Positions 8,748 through 17,297 of a DNA stretch of 64,000 bases are shown one piece after another. Location of the stretch: NCBI RefSeq assembly GCF_003550065.1, contig NZ_QXDC01000004.1, positions 372,001 through 436,000 on the forward strand, read 5' to 3'. How positions within the stretch are numbered: the stretch's first letter is position 1; each line of letters begins with the position of its first letter. The notes beneath the pieces are model-generated. The model was not told where the DNA came from. It saw nothing but the letters and a program-made list of their open reading frames with translations, and did not search any database. The DNA comes from Hephaestia caeni. Lineage in GTDB: Bacteria; Pseudomonadota; Alphaproteobacteria; Sphingomonadales; Sphingomonadaceae. The position numbers and the translations under genes are program-made.

Positions 8748-9494
8748 GTGGCAAGTTCGGTTCCGAATCCGCAGGGCGCGGGGCTGGCGCGCAATCAGCT
8801 CGGGCGGAACCTGACCTATGGCCTGCTCGAGGCGCTGGGGCGGGCGATCGTGGTCGGCGATTACAAGACCCGCCCCTTCCCCACCGAGGCGGAGCTTGCC
8901 AAGACGCACGACGTCAGCCGCTCGGTGACGCGCGAGGCGGTCAAGATGCTCACCGCCAAGGGGCTGCTCGGCGCGCGCCCCAAGCAGGGCACCTTCGTCC
9001 AGCCCGAAAGCAACTGGAACCTGTTCGACACCGACGTGCTGCGCTGGCTGCTCGAACGGCGCTCGTCGATCAGCCTGCTGCGCCAGTTCAACGAATTGCG
9101 CATCGCGGTCGAGCCGCAGGCCGCCAAGCTCGCCGCCACTCGCGCCACCCCGCCCGATGTCGCCGCGATCGGCGCCGGGCTGCACCGCATGCGCGAAGCC
9201 GAGGTTGGGCGCGACGACACGCTCGACGCCGACATCGCGTTCCACGTCGCGGTGCTCTACGCCTCGGGCAATCCGTTCTACGCGCAGTTCCGCGACGTGG
9301 TGGATACCGCGCTGCGCACCTCGATCCGCTTCACCAACCGCATCGCCGGCCGCTCGGCGAGCATCGACGATCACGCCGCCGTTCACGAAGCGATCGCCGC
9401 CGGCAAGCCCGACCAGGCCGAACATGCGATGCGCAACCTGATCGACGACGTCCTCGTCCTGATCGAACAGGTCGTCGCCGACGATCCCGCCTAG
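8748..9494 (+). CDS. GntR-family (FadR/FCD-type) transcriptional regulator
   Basis: A 248-residue regulator with an N-terminal winged helix (about residues 25-85: GRAIVVGDYKTR, FPTEAELAKTHDVSRSVTRE, VKMLTAKGLLGARPKQGTFV) and a C-terminal FCD ligand-binding domain (residues 105-240). Candidate metal/ligand residues are in DADIAFHVAVLYASGNPF, DDHAAVHEAI and AEHAMRNLID. FCD regulators usually bind sugar acids. The GTG start at 8748 is preceded by GGGAGAGG. It is divergent from the symporter-dgoK-dgoA operon and followed 20 bp later by gal, so it most likely controls this galactose locus in response to galactonate or 2-keto-3-deoxygalactonate. Confidence 0.92.
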   Translation: MASSVPNPQGAGLARNQLGRNLTYGLLEALGRAIVVGDYKTRPFPTEAELAKTHDVSRSVTREAVKMLTAKGLLGARPKQGTFVQPESNWNLFDTDVLRWLLERRSSISLLRQFNELRIAVEPQAAKLAATRATPPDVAAIGAGLHRMREAEVGRDDTLDADIAFHVAVLYASGNPFYAQFRDVVDTALRTSIRFTNRIAGRSASIDDHAAVHEAIAAGKPDQAEHAMRNLIDDVLVLIEQVVADDPA

Positions 9495-9514
9495 CCTCAA
9501 CGACAGGAACCCAG

Positions 9515-10447
9515 ATGTCTTCGACCCCCGTTCCGATCGCCATCGTCGGCATCGGCAAGATCGCCCGTGATCAACACATTCCGACCATCGCCGCCGATCC
9601 GAACTTCCGGCTTGCCGCGGTCGTCACGCGCAACCACCCGGTCGAGGGCGTCCCGGCGTTCGCGACGATCACCGACATGGCCACGGCGATGCCCGAGGTG
9701 AAGGCGATCTCGATCTGCACGCCGCCGCGCGGCCGGCTCGATCTCGTCCGCGAAGCGATCGCGGCGGGGCTCGACATCATGCTCGAAAAGCCCCCGGCGG
9801 CGACGATCGGCGAGGCCGAGGCGATCGCCGAGGCGGCGGCGGCGAGCGATGTCGTGCTCCACGCCACCTGGCACTCGCGCGAGGCCGCCGCGGTCGAGCC
9901 GGCGCTCGCCTGGCTCGCCGATCGCACGATCCGCAACGTCGCGATCGCGTGGAAGGAGGACGTGCGCGTCTGGCATCCGGGCCAGGAATGGATTTGGGAA
10001 AGCGGCATCGGGGTGTTCGATCCCGGCATCAATGCGCTGTCGGTGCTGACCAGGCTGATCGGCGACACCGTGCTGCTCGAGACCGCCGCGCTGCGTTTCC
10101 CGAGCAACCGCACCGCCCCGATCGCCGCCGACCTGACGCTATCCGCGGGCGCGATCCCGATCGAGGTCGCGTTCGATTTCGATCAGCGCGGGCCGCAAAC
10201 ATGGGATATCGTGATCGAGACCGACGGCGGCACGCTGACGCTGAGCGCGGGCGCCTCGAAGATGGCGGTCGACGGCACCCCCGTCCCCGTCGCCGACGAC
10301 CCGGAATATGCGCGGCTCTACCGCCGTTTCCACCACCTCGTCACCACGCGGACGAGCGACGTCGACTTCTCGCCGTTCCGCCTCGTTGCCGACGCCTTCA
10401 TGCTCGGCCGGCGCGAGACAGTGGATGCGTTCGACTGGGCATCGTGA
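9515..10447 (+). CDS. gal: D-galactose 1-dehydrogenase (Gfo/Idh/MocA family)
   Basis: A 310-residue NAD(P)-dependent oxidoreductase. The Rossmann motif is AIVGIGKIARDQHIPTIAAD, the conserved EKPP is at residues 91-94, and the signature WKEDVRVWHPGQEWIWESG followed by IGVFDPGINALSVL closely matches what I recall of the Pseudomonas galactose dehydrogenase. It oxidises D-galactose to galactonolactone, the first step of the De Ley-Doudoroff pathway, and so links the extracellular hydrolases to dgoK and dgoA. It is co-directional with, and 20 bp downstream of, the GntR gene. It converges on the GH43 gene with only 27 bp between stops. Confidence 0.87.
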   Translation: MSSTPVPIAIVGIGKIARDQHIPTIAADPNFRLAAVVTRNHPVEGVPAFATITDMATAMPEVKAISICTPPRGRLDLVREAIAAGLDIMLEKPPAATIGEAEAIAEAAAASDVVLHATWHSREAAAVEPALAWLADRTIRNVAIAWKEDVRVWHPGQEWIWESGIGVFDPGINALSVLTRLIGDTVLLETAALRFPSNRTAPIAADLTLSAGAIPIEVAFDFDQRGPQTWDIVIETDGGTLTLSAGASKMAVDGTPVPVADDPEYARLYRRFHHLVTTRTSDVDFSPFRLVADAFMLGRRETVDAFDWAS

Positions 10448-10474
10448 TCCAGCCAGACAGCAGCACTCACGCTC

Positions 10475-11401
10475 CTAGTCGTCCATGCTGATCGGTTCGA
10501 TCGCCCCGTCTGCCGCGTAGCTGATCTTCTGGATCGCGATGCGGCGATGGCCGCGATACGGGCCGGGGCCATCCTGGCCTTCCCAGCGATGATAGGCGAT
10601 CCGCCAGCCGCCGTCGCGCGGATCGCGGAAGAACGAATGGTGGCCCGGGCCTTTATACGCCGCGTCGGTCTTCAGGATCACGCCGCGATAGGTCCACGGA
10701 CCGGTCGGGCTCGGCGCGGTCGCATAATGCACCGAATAGGTCGCGTCGTTCCAGCGCCCGTGGCTGTACGACAGGTAATAAATCCCGTCGCGCTCGTGCA
10801 TGAACGCGCCCTCGGTGAAATGCGGCGGCTGCGCCACCGTCACCTCGTGGTCGATCCTCATCAGATCAGGCGTCAGCACGAAGACGCGCAACGTCGATCC
10901 CGCGCTACCGCCGGCATAGAGATAGGTCTTGCCCGATCTGGCGTCGGCGAACACCATCGGGTCGATCGCCTCGAACCCGTCGCCGCCGGTGAGGAGCGGT
11001 CGGCCGCTGTCGGTGCACGGCCCCGCCGGGCCCTCGCAGGTCGCGACGCCCAGCCGGCTCGGCGTCGGGTGCTGCGGGCCGACCGAATAATAGAAATAAT
11101 AGCGCCCGTTCGCCGCGAGCATGTCGGGTGCCCAGAGACCGTGGCTCGGTGCGCCGTCGTCGTCGATCCACGTGATGTCGCTTTTGCGCAGCAGCGGGCC
11201 GTGGTTCCGCCAATGGACGAGATCGGTCGACGACCAGCCTTCCAGGCCCTTGCCTCCTGTGGGATAGATCCACACCGTATCGCCGTCGACGAGAACGAAC
11301 GGATCGCCCCCGTCGAACACGGATTGAACGCGCTCCGCCCCTGCCCCGGCGGCGAGACAGAGCGCACCCGCCGCCAGCATAATCCCGATCGTCCGTCGCA
11401 T
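10475..11401 (-). CDS. Secreted glycoside hydrolase family 43 enzyme
   Basis: A 308-residue five-bladed beta-propeller hydrolase with a signal peptide (MRRTIGIMLAAGALCLAAGA). The three GH43 acidic residues are visible: base Asp33 in GGDPFVLVDG, pKa modulator Asp147 in EAIDPMVFAD and acid Glu197 in FTEGAFMHE. GH43 members cleave arabinan, arabinoxylan or beta-galactan side chains. It probably trims arabinose, xylose or galactose from the polysaccharide served by this locus. The ATG at 11401 is preferred; an in-frame TTG at 11416 would overlap the upstream gene stop. It is the last gene of the minus-strand run galM, GH5-like, GH43. Confidence 0.87.
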   Translation of the reverse strand: MRRTIGIMLAAGALCLAAGAGAERVQSVFDGGDPFVLVDGDTVWIYPTGGKGLEGWSSTDLVHWRNHGPLLRKSDITWIDDDGAPSHGLWAPDMLAANGRYYFYYSVGPQHPTPSRLGVATCEGPAGPCTDSGRPLLTGGDGFEAIDPMVFADARSGKTYLYAGGSAGSTLRVFVLTPDLMRIDHEVTVAQPPHFTEGAFMHERDGIYYLSYSHGRWNDATYSVHYATAPSPTGPWTYRGVILKTDAAYKGPGHHSFFRDPRDGGWRIAYHRWEGQDGPGPYRGHRRIAIQKISYAADGAIEPISMDD

Positions 11402-11412
11402 CACGCCCGGGC

Positions 11413-12555
11413 TCAATAAGTGGGCGGCGGCACCACGCCCTTGGGCGCCGCGGTCAGCCGCTTGATCAGGTCGGTCTCCGCCTTGCGATAGGGGGTGCCG
11501 TCGGCGCGCAGCACTTCGTGGAACCAGATCGTCGGCTCGTCCATCGTGTACGGCTTCTTCCAGCTATCCCACGGCAGCCGCGTCTGCGACTTGCCGTCGA
11601 CGAAACCCCAGTTGATCATCGCGATGTTCAGTTTCTTGCCGATCGGCAGTGATCCGTCGAAGGTCGATCCGTTACCGCGCGCCATATATTCGGTGCACAG
11701 CACCGGCCGGCCATAGCTCAGCATCTGGCGCGCCCGCTCGGCGAATTTTTCCGGCCAGTTGTAATCGTGGAAGCTCATCACGTCGGAACGCGCGACCTGG
11801 ATGCGTTCGACCGCGTCGAGCGTCTCGGGCTTGTCCCAATGGTCGCCGATCCACAGGCCGCTCGTCAGCGGCTGTTCGGGATCGACCGATTGCGCCCAAT
11901 CGAACACCTGCGTCAGCAGCCCGGCGACGAGTTCCTTCTTGTGCGGAGTCGGCGTGTAATTGCCGCCGCCACCGTTGTTGGGCTCGTTCCACACGTCCCA
12001 GCCGAGCACGCGCTTGTCATGCGCGAAGCTGCCGACCACGTCCTTCACATAGCCCTCGAGCTTGCCGTACTGGCTCTTGTCTGCAAGTCGCGCCGCGCCC
12101 GGTGCCTGCACCCAGCCCGAATTGTGGACACCGGGGATCGGCGGATGCTGGGGGCCGAGCTTCGGGTCCGGATCCCAGCAACTGTCGAACAACACGAACA
12201 GCGGCTTGATATGGTGCTTGGCGGCGATGTCGAGGAAGACGTTCATCCGCTTCTTGAGGCCCTCGGCGTCGTCCTCCCACAGCAGATTGTGCAGGTAGAC
12301 GCGCATCGTCGTCATGCCGAGCTGTTCGGCCCAGCCGAGTTCCTTATCGATTCGGGCCGGGTCGAACGTGGCGGCCTGCCACATTTCGAGTTGGTTGATC
12401 GCGGTCGCGGGATTGTAGTTCGATCCCACCAGCCACGGCTGGGCGTCATACCATTGCTTGGCCTGGGCCTTGGTCCACTGGTCGCGGGCCTCGGCGGGCG
12501 TGCCGGCGAGCGCCGCACACGCGACCGCGGCGGCGAGAAGAACGCGCAATTTCAT
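11413..12555 (-). CDS. Secreted GH5-like glycoside hydrolase (cellulase/xylanase superfamily)
   Basis: A 380-residue secreted (beta/alpha)8-barrel hydrolase. A signal peptide covers residues 1-23 (LRVLLAAAVACAALAGTPAEA). The catalytic acid is Glu191 in VLGWDVWNEPNNG and the nucleophile Glu289 in RPVLCTEYMARG, the clan GH-A pattern. Other landmarks are MRVYLHNLLWEDD and DVMSFHDYNWPEKF. It resembles proteins annotated as 1,4-beta-xylanase or cellulase-like in Sphingomonas and Caulobacter; the true substrate is uncertain, and a galactan or arabinogalactan is suggested by the neighbours. It ends 12 bp before the GH43 start. Confidence 0.85.
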   Translation of the reverse strand: MKLRVLLAAAVACAALAGTPAEARDQWTKAQAKQWYDAQPWLVGSNYNPATAINQLEMWQAATFDPARIDKELGWAEQLGMTTMRVYLHNLLWEDDAEGLKKRMNVFLDIAAKHHIKPLFVLFDSCWDPDPKLGPQHPPIPGVHNSGWVQAPGAARLADKSQYGKLEGYVKDVVGSFAHDKRVLGWDVWNEPNNGGGGNYTPTPHKKELVAGLLTQVFDWAQSVDPEQPLTSGLWIGDHWDKPETLDAVERIQVARSDVMSFHDYNWPEKFAERARQMLSYGRPVLCTEYMARGNGSTFDGSLPIGKKLNIAMINWGFVDGKSQTRLPWDSWKKPYTMDEPTIWFHEVLRADGTPYRKAETDLIKRLTAAPKGVVPPPTY

Positions 12556-12568
12556 GTTGAGCCTCCGC

Positions 12569-13717
12569 TTATTTGGCGGCCTGACCGGTCGTCAGGCGGT
12601 AGGTCATCACGTTGTGATAGGTCTGGCCCGGCGCGAGCCGCGCCGAACCGAACGCGCTCTGGTTGGGCGTATCGGGGAATATCTGCGGTTCCATCACGAT
12701 CGCGTCGCCCTCACGGTAGATGCGGTTCGACTTGCCGTGGCTGGTGCCGTCGAGGAAGTTGCCCGAATAGAATTGCAGACCGGGCTGGTTCGACCACAGC
12801 TCGAACCCGCGGCCCGAGACGGGATCGCTGACCTTGGCCATCAGATGCTCGTCCTTGGTCACCTTGCGGCCGATCACCCAATTGTGATCGTAGCCGCGGC
12901 CGAACACGATCTGCTGGTCGCTCGCATCGCGGACGCGCTCGCCGACCGCATGCGGCGTGCGGAAATCGAACACCGTGCCGGCGACCGGCTTGAATTCGCC
13001 GGTGGGGATCGCGGTCGCGTCGGTCGGCAGATAGGTCTCGGCGGGGATGGTGACCATGTGCCCCATCGCGCCCCCGGCCGATCCTTCGCCGCCCAGGTTC
13101 CAATAGGCATGGTTGGTGATGTTGGCGAGCGTCGGTGCGGTCGTCGTCGCGCGATAGTCGATCGTCAGGTTGTTCTTTTCATCGAGCGAATAGGTGGCGT
13201 CGACCGTCATTTTGCCGGGATAGCCCTGATCGCCGTCGGGGCTGACGTAGCGCAGCGTTACCGCCGCGGTCGGCCCGGACGAAACCTTGGTGACCGTCCA
13301 CAGCACCTTGTCGAAACCCTGCTTGCCGCCGTGGAGCGAATTGGGGCCGTCGTTGACGGGCACCTGATACGCCTTGCCGTCGAGCGTGAACTGGCCCTTG
13401 GCGATGCGGTTGGCGAAGCGGCCCACCGTGCCGCCGAAATATTGCGGCTTGTCGAGATATTGCTGAAGGTTGTCATAGCCGAGCGCGACATCGGCCTTGT
13501 TGCCGTCCTTGTCGGGCAGGATCACCGATTGCAGCGTCGCGCCATAAGCGATCACGGTCGCCGAGACGCCGTTGGCGTTGCTCAGCGTCACCGCCGGCAC
13601 CGCGCGGCCGTCGGGCAGGGTTCCAAAGGTCGATTGTGTCGCGTCGCTCGCCTGCGCCGGCGTCGCCGCGCTCGCCAGCAGCATCGCCACGCCGATCGGC
13701 GCCATCTTCCTGATCAT
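12569..13717 (-). CDS. galM: Secreted aldose 1-epimerase (mutarotase)
   Basis: A 382-residue galactose mutarotase-type protein with a signal peptide (residues 1-23), so it probably works in the periplasm. Catalytic residues are seen as His129 (GPNSLHGGKQG), His203 (NITNHAYWNLGG) and Glu343 (AIVMEPQIFPD). It interconverts alpha and beta anomers of sugars released by the neighbouring hydrolases. The ATG at 13717 has a strong AGGAGGAAC site; a reading from 13792 lacks a good site. It heads the minus-strand operon galM, GH5-like, GH43. Confidence 0.9.
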   Translation of the reverse strand: MIRKMAPIGVAMLLASAATPAQASDATQSTFGTLPDGRAVPAVTLSNANGVSATVIAYGATLQSVILPDKDGNKADVALGYDNLQQYLDKPQYFGGTVGRFANRIAKGQFTLDGKAYQVPVNDGPNSLHGGKQGFDKVLWTVTKVSSGPTAAVTLRYVSPDGDQGYPGKMTVDATYSLDEKNNLTIDYRATTTAPTLANITNHAYWNLGGEGSAGGAMGHMVTIPAETYLPTDATAIPTGEFKPVAGTVFDFRTPHAVGERVRDASDQQIVFGRGYDHNWVIGRKVTKDEHLMAKVSDPVSGRGFELWSNQPGLQFYSGNFLDGTSHGKSNRIYREGDAIVMEPQIFPDTPNQSAFGSARLAPGQTYHNVMTYRLTTGQAAK

Positions 13718-13863
13718 TCCCCTGTTCCTCCTGCACCATGAGGGGGGGGCGATCGGGCGGCAGGCCGCGCGGTCATCCTCCCCCGATATCATTCGCCCTT
13801 CCGGGACGCGTCTTTCCTATCGGACGATCGGCCGGATTGGAAAGCGTTGCACGTTTTTAGTCA

Positions 13864-13880
13864 AGATAAATATGATATGT
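13864..13880. promoter_or_regulatory. Candidate GntR operator upstream of galM
   Basis: AGATAAATATGATATGT lies about 150 bp upstream of galM. On the minus strand it reads TATCATATTTATC, sharing the ATCATA core with the other sites in the locus. It is an AT-rich island in GC-rich DNA. This is the weakest match of the set. Confidence 0.35.
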
Positions 13881-13920
13881 TCGCAGTGGACTTGCCCCTA
13901 ATGCTGCCCTAGCGATCCTT

Positions 13921-14026
13921 GGAGTTTGATCCACTGGCGTGGAAGCGGTGCCGGCCCACTCCCCCACCCGGCCACCCAACGACAGTATGCTATGGGTGGC
14001 CGGGTGGGGGAGTGGGCCGGTGCCGC
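13921..14026 (+). repeat. Long palindromic element, left copy (flanks FGE gene)
   Basis: A 34-bp arm at 13945-13978 pairs with 13993-14026 with two mismatches around a 14-nt loop, giving a very stable hairpin (core CCGGCCCACTCCCCCACCCG). It is preceded by a 24-bp tail beginning GGAGTTTGATCCACTGGCG. A second copy in the opposite orientation lies at 15067-15171. The element ends 28 bp before the start of the FGE gene. Confidence 0.85.
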
Positions 14027-14054
14027 ACCCGATTCAGCTCCGCTGAATCCGACT

Positions 14055-15014
14055 ATGAGCGAGCAGGACGACTATCGGATGACGACGACCAGACCCGGCA
14101 TGATCCTGATCCCCGGCGGAACCTTCCGGACGGGATCGGACAATTTCTACCCCGAGGAGCGTCCGCGCCGGAAAGCGCGTGTCGATGCGTTCTGGATCGA
14201 CGATACCGCGGTCACCAACCGCGCCTTTGCGGCATTCGTCGCCGCGACGGGGCATGTCACGGTCGCCGAAATGCCCCCCGATCCCCGGCTCTATCCCGAT
14301 CTTGATCCCGAATTCGCCGTGCCCGCGTCGCTCGTCTTCCAGCGCACCGCCACGCCGGTGCCGCTGGACGATTTCCGTCAATGGTGGGCGCTGGTGCCCG
14401 GCGCCGACTGGCGGCACCCGACCGGCCCGGGCAGCGGCATCGACGATCTGATGGATCACCCTGTCGTCCACATCGGCTTCGACGACGCACAGGCTTATGC
14501 CGAATGGGCGGGCAAGATGCTGCCCACCGAGGCGCAGTGGGAATTCGCCGCACGCGGCGGGCATGACGATCGCGACTATCAATGGGGCGACGAGTTGGAG
14601 CCCGAGGGCCGGATCATGGCCAATTATTGGCGCGGTCTCTTTCCCTTCGCGAGCCAGAAGCCCGACGGCAATTACCGCACCAGCGCCGTCGGCAGCTATC
14701 CGCCTAACGATTACGGCCTCTACGACATGGTCGGCAATGTCTGGGAATGGACGCGCGACTGGTATGCGATGCCCAAAGCGGCGGACAAGAGGCACAGCGG
14801 CGCCTGCTGCACGATCGACAATCCCCGCGGCGGCAAGATCGGCGAGAGTTACGAGACGCCGCACGGGCCGAAGATCGGCCGCAAGGTGCTGAAAGGCGGC
14901 TCGCATCTGTGCGCGGTCAATTATTGCCAGCGCTACCGCCCCGCCTCGCGTTCGCCCCAAGCGGTGGACAGCCCGACGAGCCATGTCGGCTTCCGCTGCA
15001 TCGCGCCGGTGTGA
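14055..15014 (+). CDS. Formylglycine-generating enzyme (sulfatase-modifying factor)
   Basis: A 319-residue FGE-sulfatase (SUMF1) domain protein. It has IPGGTFRTGSDNF at residues 19-31, FWIDDTAVTNRAFAAFV, LPTEAQWEFAARGG, GLYDMVGNVWEWTRDWY and the C-terminal GGSHLCAVNYCQRYRPASRS with VGFRC. Cys286 and Cys291 correspond to the copper-binding catalytic pair of known FGEs, so it should be active rather than one of the many Cys-less relatives. It would convert the active-site Cys of the three sulfatases at 17-22 kb to formylglycine. No secretion signal is visible, consistent with modification before export. ATG at 14055 is used; 14079 is possible. Confidence 0.88.
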   Translation: MSEQDDYRMTTTRPGMILIPGGTFRTGSDNFYPEERPRRKARVDAFWIDDTAVTNRAFAAFVAATGHVTVAEMPPDPRLYPDLDPEFAVPASLVFQRTATPVPLDDFRQWWALVPGADWRHPTGPGSGIDDLMDHPVVHIGFDDAQAYAEWAGKMLPTEAQWEFAARGGHDDRDYQWGDELEPEGRIMANYWRGLFPFASQKPDGNYRTSAVGSYPPNDYGLYDMVGNVWEWTRDWYAMPKAADKRHSGACCTIDNPRGGKIGESYETPHGPKIGRKVLKGGSHLCAVNYCQRYRPASRSPQAVDSPTSHVGFRCIAPV

Positions 15015-15066
15015 CCCGACCAACGTGCGGCGCGATCACTCTATTAGGGCCGGATGCAGCTACGCT

Positions 15067-15171
15067 GCGGCACCGGCCCACTCCCCCACCCGGCCACCCA
15101 ATGCGATTATCCTATGGGTGGCCGGGTGGGGGTGTGGGCCGGTGCCGCTTCCACGCAAGTGGATCAAACTC
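15067..15171 (-). repeat. Long palindromic element, right copy (inverted)
   Basis: Arms 15067-15100 and 15115-15148 pair around a 14-nt loop, with nearly the same arm sequence as the left copy. The 23-bp tail at 15149-15171 is the reverse complement of the left copy's tail at 13922-13944 with one mismatch, so the two elements face opposite ways and bracket the FGE gene. Confidence 0.85.
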
Positions 15172-15180
15172 TAGGCGCCG

Positions 15181-15206
15181 TTCTCCCGCGACAGCGGGAG
15201 TCCAGA
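15181..15206. repeat. Short hairpin repeat (second copy)
   Basis: TTCTCCCGCGACAGCGGGAG plus TCCAGA matches the repeat at 866-895. A further hairpin, CTCCTGC-TTCC-GCAGGAG, follows near 15238. The rest of the 252-bp gap between the FGE and dehydratase genes shows no gene. These hairpins may end transcription of the two convergent genes. Confidence 0.6.
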
Positions 15207-15266
15207 CTCCCAAGCGCTGCGCTACGCGACTCTGGGCTCCTGCTTCCGCAGGAGCACCGGTCGCCC

Positions 15267-17117
15267 CTAATGGCTGTCCCTTGGCAGTCCCTTGGTTTCG
15301 GCGATGCGCTGATATTTGACCGCGGGCTCGAGGGTGGCGCCGGTATCGAACTGGCCGGTGATGCCGCGCTGGATTTCCTGCCAGGGGGTTTGCGATTCGG
15401 GGGTGATGCGCTCCTCGATCTCGGCAAGGCCGGCACGGCGGCGGGCAAGCTCGGCCTCGTCGAGCAGCACGTCGGCACGGCGGCGCTTGAGGTCGATCCG
15501 TACCCGGTCGCCGGTCTCGAGCAGCGCCAGCCCGCCGCCCATCGCCGCCTCGGGCGCGGCATTGAGGATCGACGGCGAATAGCTCGTCCCCGATTGCCGC
15601 CCGTCGCCGATGCACGGCAGGTTATGCACGCCCGCGCGGATCAGCGCCGCCGGCGGACGCATGTTGACCACCTCCGCCCCGCCCGGATACCCCACCGGCC
15701 CGGCGCCGCGGATCACCAGGATCGTGCGCTCGTCGATACCCAGCGCCGGATCCTCGATCCGCGCGTGATAATCCTCCGGCCCGTCGAACACGACCACGCG
15801 GCCTTCGAACGCATCGGGATCGTCGGGGTCCGACAGGAACCGCGCCCGGAACGCCTCCGAGATCACCGACAGCTTCATCACCGCGCCGTCGAACAGATTG
15901 CCGCTCAGCACCGTCAGCCCGGCGTGCGGCCGGAGCGGCCGGGCGAACGGCCGGATGACGTCCTCGTCCTCGCTGCGCGCCTCGCCGACATTCTCGGCCA
16001 CGCTGCGCCCGTTGGCGGTCAGCGCGCTGCCGTCGAGCAACCCGGCGCGCAGCAATTCGCCCATCACCGCCGGCACACCCCCGGCACGGTAATAATCCTC
16101 GCCCAGATATTCGCCCGCCGGTTGCAGGTTGACCAGCAGCGGCACGTCGGCGCCATGCTCCTCCCAGTCGGCCAGCGTCAGCTCGACCCCGATGTGGCGC
16201 GCCATCGCGTTCAGGTGGATCGGCGCGTTGGTCGACCCCCCGATCGCCGAGTTGACCCGGATCGCGTTCAGGAACGCCGCGCGCGTCATGATGTCCGACG
16301 GCCGCCGGTTGGCGCGCACCATCTCGACGATCCGCTTGCCCGTCTCCCACGCGCATTCCTGCCGGTCGCGATACGGCGCCGGGATCGCGGCCGAGCCCGG
16401 CAACGACATCCCCAGCGCCTCGGCCAGCGAGTTCATCGTCGTCGCCGTGCCCATCGTATTACAATACCCCGTCGACGGCGCCGACGACGCCACCAGACGG
16501 ATGAATCCCTGATAGTCGATCTCGCCCGCCGCCAGCAGTTCGCGCGCCTTCCACACGATCGTCCCCGAGCCCGTCCGCGCGCCCTTGAACCAGCCGTTGA
16601 GCATCGGCCCCACCGACAAGGCGATCGCCGGTATGTCCACCGTCGCTGCCGCCATCAGCGCCGCCGGCGTCGTCTTGTCGCACCCGATCGTCAGCACCAC
16701 CCCGTCGAGCGGATAGCCGTACAGCACCTCGACCAGCGCCATATACGCCAGGTTGCGGTCGAGCCCCGCGGTCGGCCGCTTGCCCGTCTCCTGGATCGGA
16801 TGCGTCGGAAACTCGATCGCGATCCCGCCCGCGTCGCGGATCCCTTCGCGCACCCGGTCCGCCAGCACCAGATGATGCCGGTTGCACGGCACCAGGTCGC
16901 TCCCCGATTGCGCAATCCCGATGATCGGCCGGTCGCTCTGCAACTCCTCCAGGCTCAGCCCGTAATTGAGATACCGCTCGATATACAGCGCCGTCATGTC
17001 CGGATTGCCCGGATTGTCAAACCACCCCCGCGACCGCAGGCGCCGGTGATTCGTCCCGACGGGATTGGCGTCGGCTACGCGCGATTGCCCATCTTCACTA
17101 TGATCCAATGTCGCCAA
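15267..17117 (-). CDS. IlvD/Edd-family sugar-acid dehydratase (XylD-like)
   Basis: A 616-residue dehydratase with the three Fe-S cysteines of the IlvD/Edd family: Cys78 (DLVPCNRHH), Cys146 ([10 protein letters not shown]) and Cys219 ([10 protein letters not shown]). Its N-terminus ([20 protein letters not shown]) and C-terminus ([12 protein letters not shown]) follow the pentonate/aldonate subgroup, such as Caulobacter XylD and L-arabonate dehydratase. No enolase-type DgoD is visible here, so this enzyme is the best candidate to turn galactonate into 2-keto-3-deoxygalactonate for DgoK; xylonate or arabonate are alternatives. The start appears to be a TTG at 17117 and is uncertain; the first in-frame ATG is at codon 41. 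Confidence 0.87.
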   Translation of the reverse strand: MATLDHSEDGQSRVADANPVGTNHRRLRSRGWFDNPGNPDMTALYIERYLNYGLSLEELQSDRPIIGIAQSGSDLVPCNRHHLVLADRVREGIRDAGGIAIEFPTHPIQETGKRPTAGLDRNLAYMALVEVLYGYPLDGVVLTIGCDKTTPAALMAAATVDIPAIALSVGPMLNGWFKGARTGSGTIVWKARELLAAGEIDYQGFIRLVASSAPSTGYCNTMGTATTMNSLAEALGMSLPGSAAIPAPYRDRQECAWETGKRIVEMVRANRRPSDIMTRAAFLNAIRVNSAIGGSTNAPIHLNAMARHIGVELTLADWEEHGADVPLLVNLQPAGEYLGEDYYRAGGVPAVMGELLRAGLLDGSALTANGRSVAENVGEARSEDEDVIRPFARPLRPHAGLTVLSGNLFDGAVMKLSVISEAFRARFLSDPDDPDAFEGRVVVFDGPEDYHARIEDPALGIDERTILVIRGAGPVGYPGGAEVVNMRPPAALIRAGVHNLPCIGDGRQSGTSYSPSILNAAPEAAMGGGLALLETGDRVRIDLKRRRADVLLDEAELARRRAGLAEIEERITPESQTPWQEIQRGITGQFDTGATLEPAVKYQRIAETKGLPRDSH

Positions 17118-17157
17118 ATCCCGCCCATGAACGCGGCATCGACGCCGACACCGCTTC

Positions 17158-17171
17158 TTTTATCGTATAAA
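17158..17171. promoter_or_regulatory. Candidate GntR operator upstream of the dehydratase
   Basis: TTTATCGTATAAAT, 41-54 bp upstream of the dehydratase start, is a near-palindrome (TTAT-CGT-ATAA). Two half-sites separated by 3 bp are the usual spacing for FCD-type GntR operators. Confidence 0.55.
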
Positions 17172-17238
17172 TCAAGCCCAAGTGGATCAAGGATGATTCC
17201 GCCCGTCTCTGTGCAACGCCTTCAATACGCCTCTTTCC

Positions 17239-17251
17239 GTATGATAAATAT
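17239..17251. promoter_or_regulatory. Candidate GntR operator upstream of sulfatase 1
   Basis: GTATGATAAATAT (minus strand ATATTTATCATAC) lies 47-59 bp before the sulfatase start. With 17158-17171 it gives the 180-bp divergent region one site per gene. Confidence 0.5.
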
Positions 17252-17297
17252 CTTTATATAAGTCACGAGCAAAATTCACACCCAGGGGAGGATCGAC

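Noticed and set aside
8690..9514. N-terminal extension of the galactose dehydrogenase frame through the GntR gene
   Set aside because: The extension is a shadow of the GntR gene; the enzyme's Rossmann motif begins right after the ATG at 9515.
15054..17261. 735-codon rightward frame across the dehydratase
   Set aside because: Antisense shadow of the XylD-like gene, which has full Fe-S motifs on the other strand.
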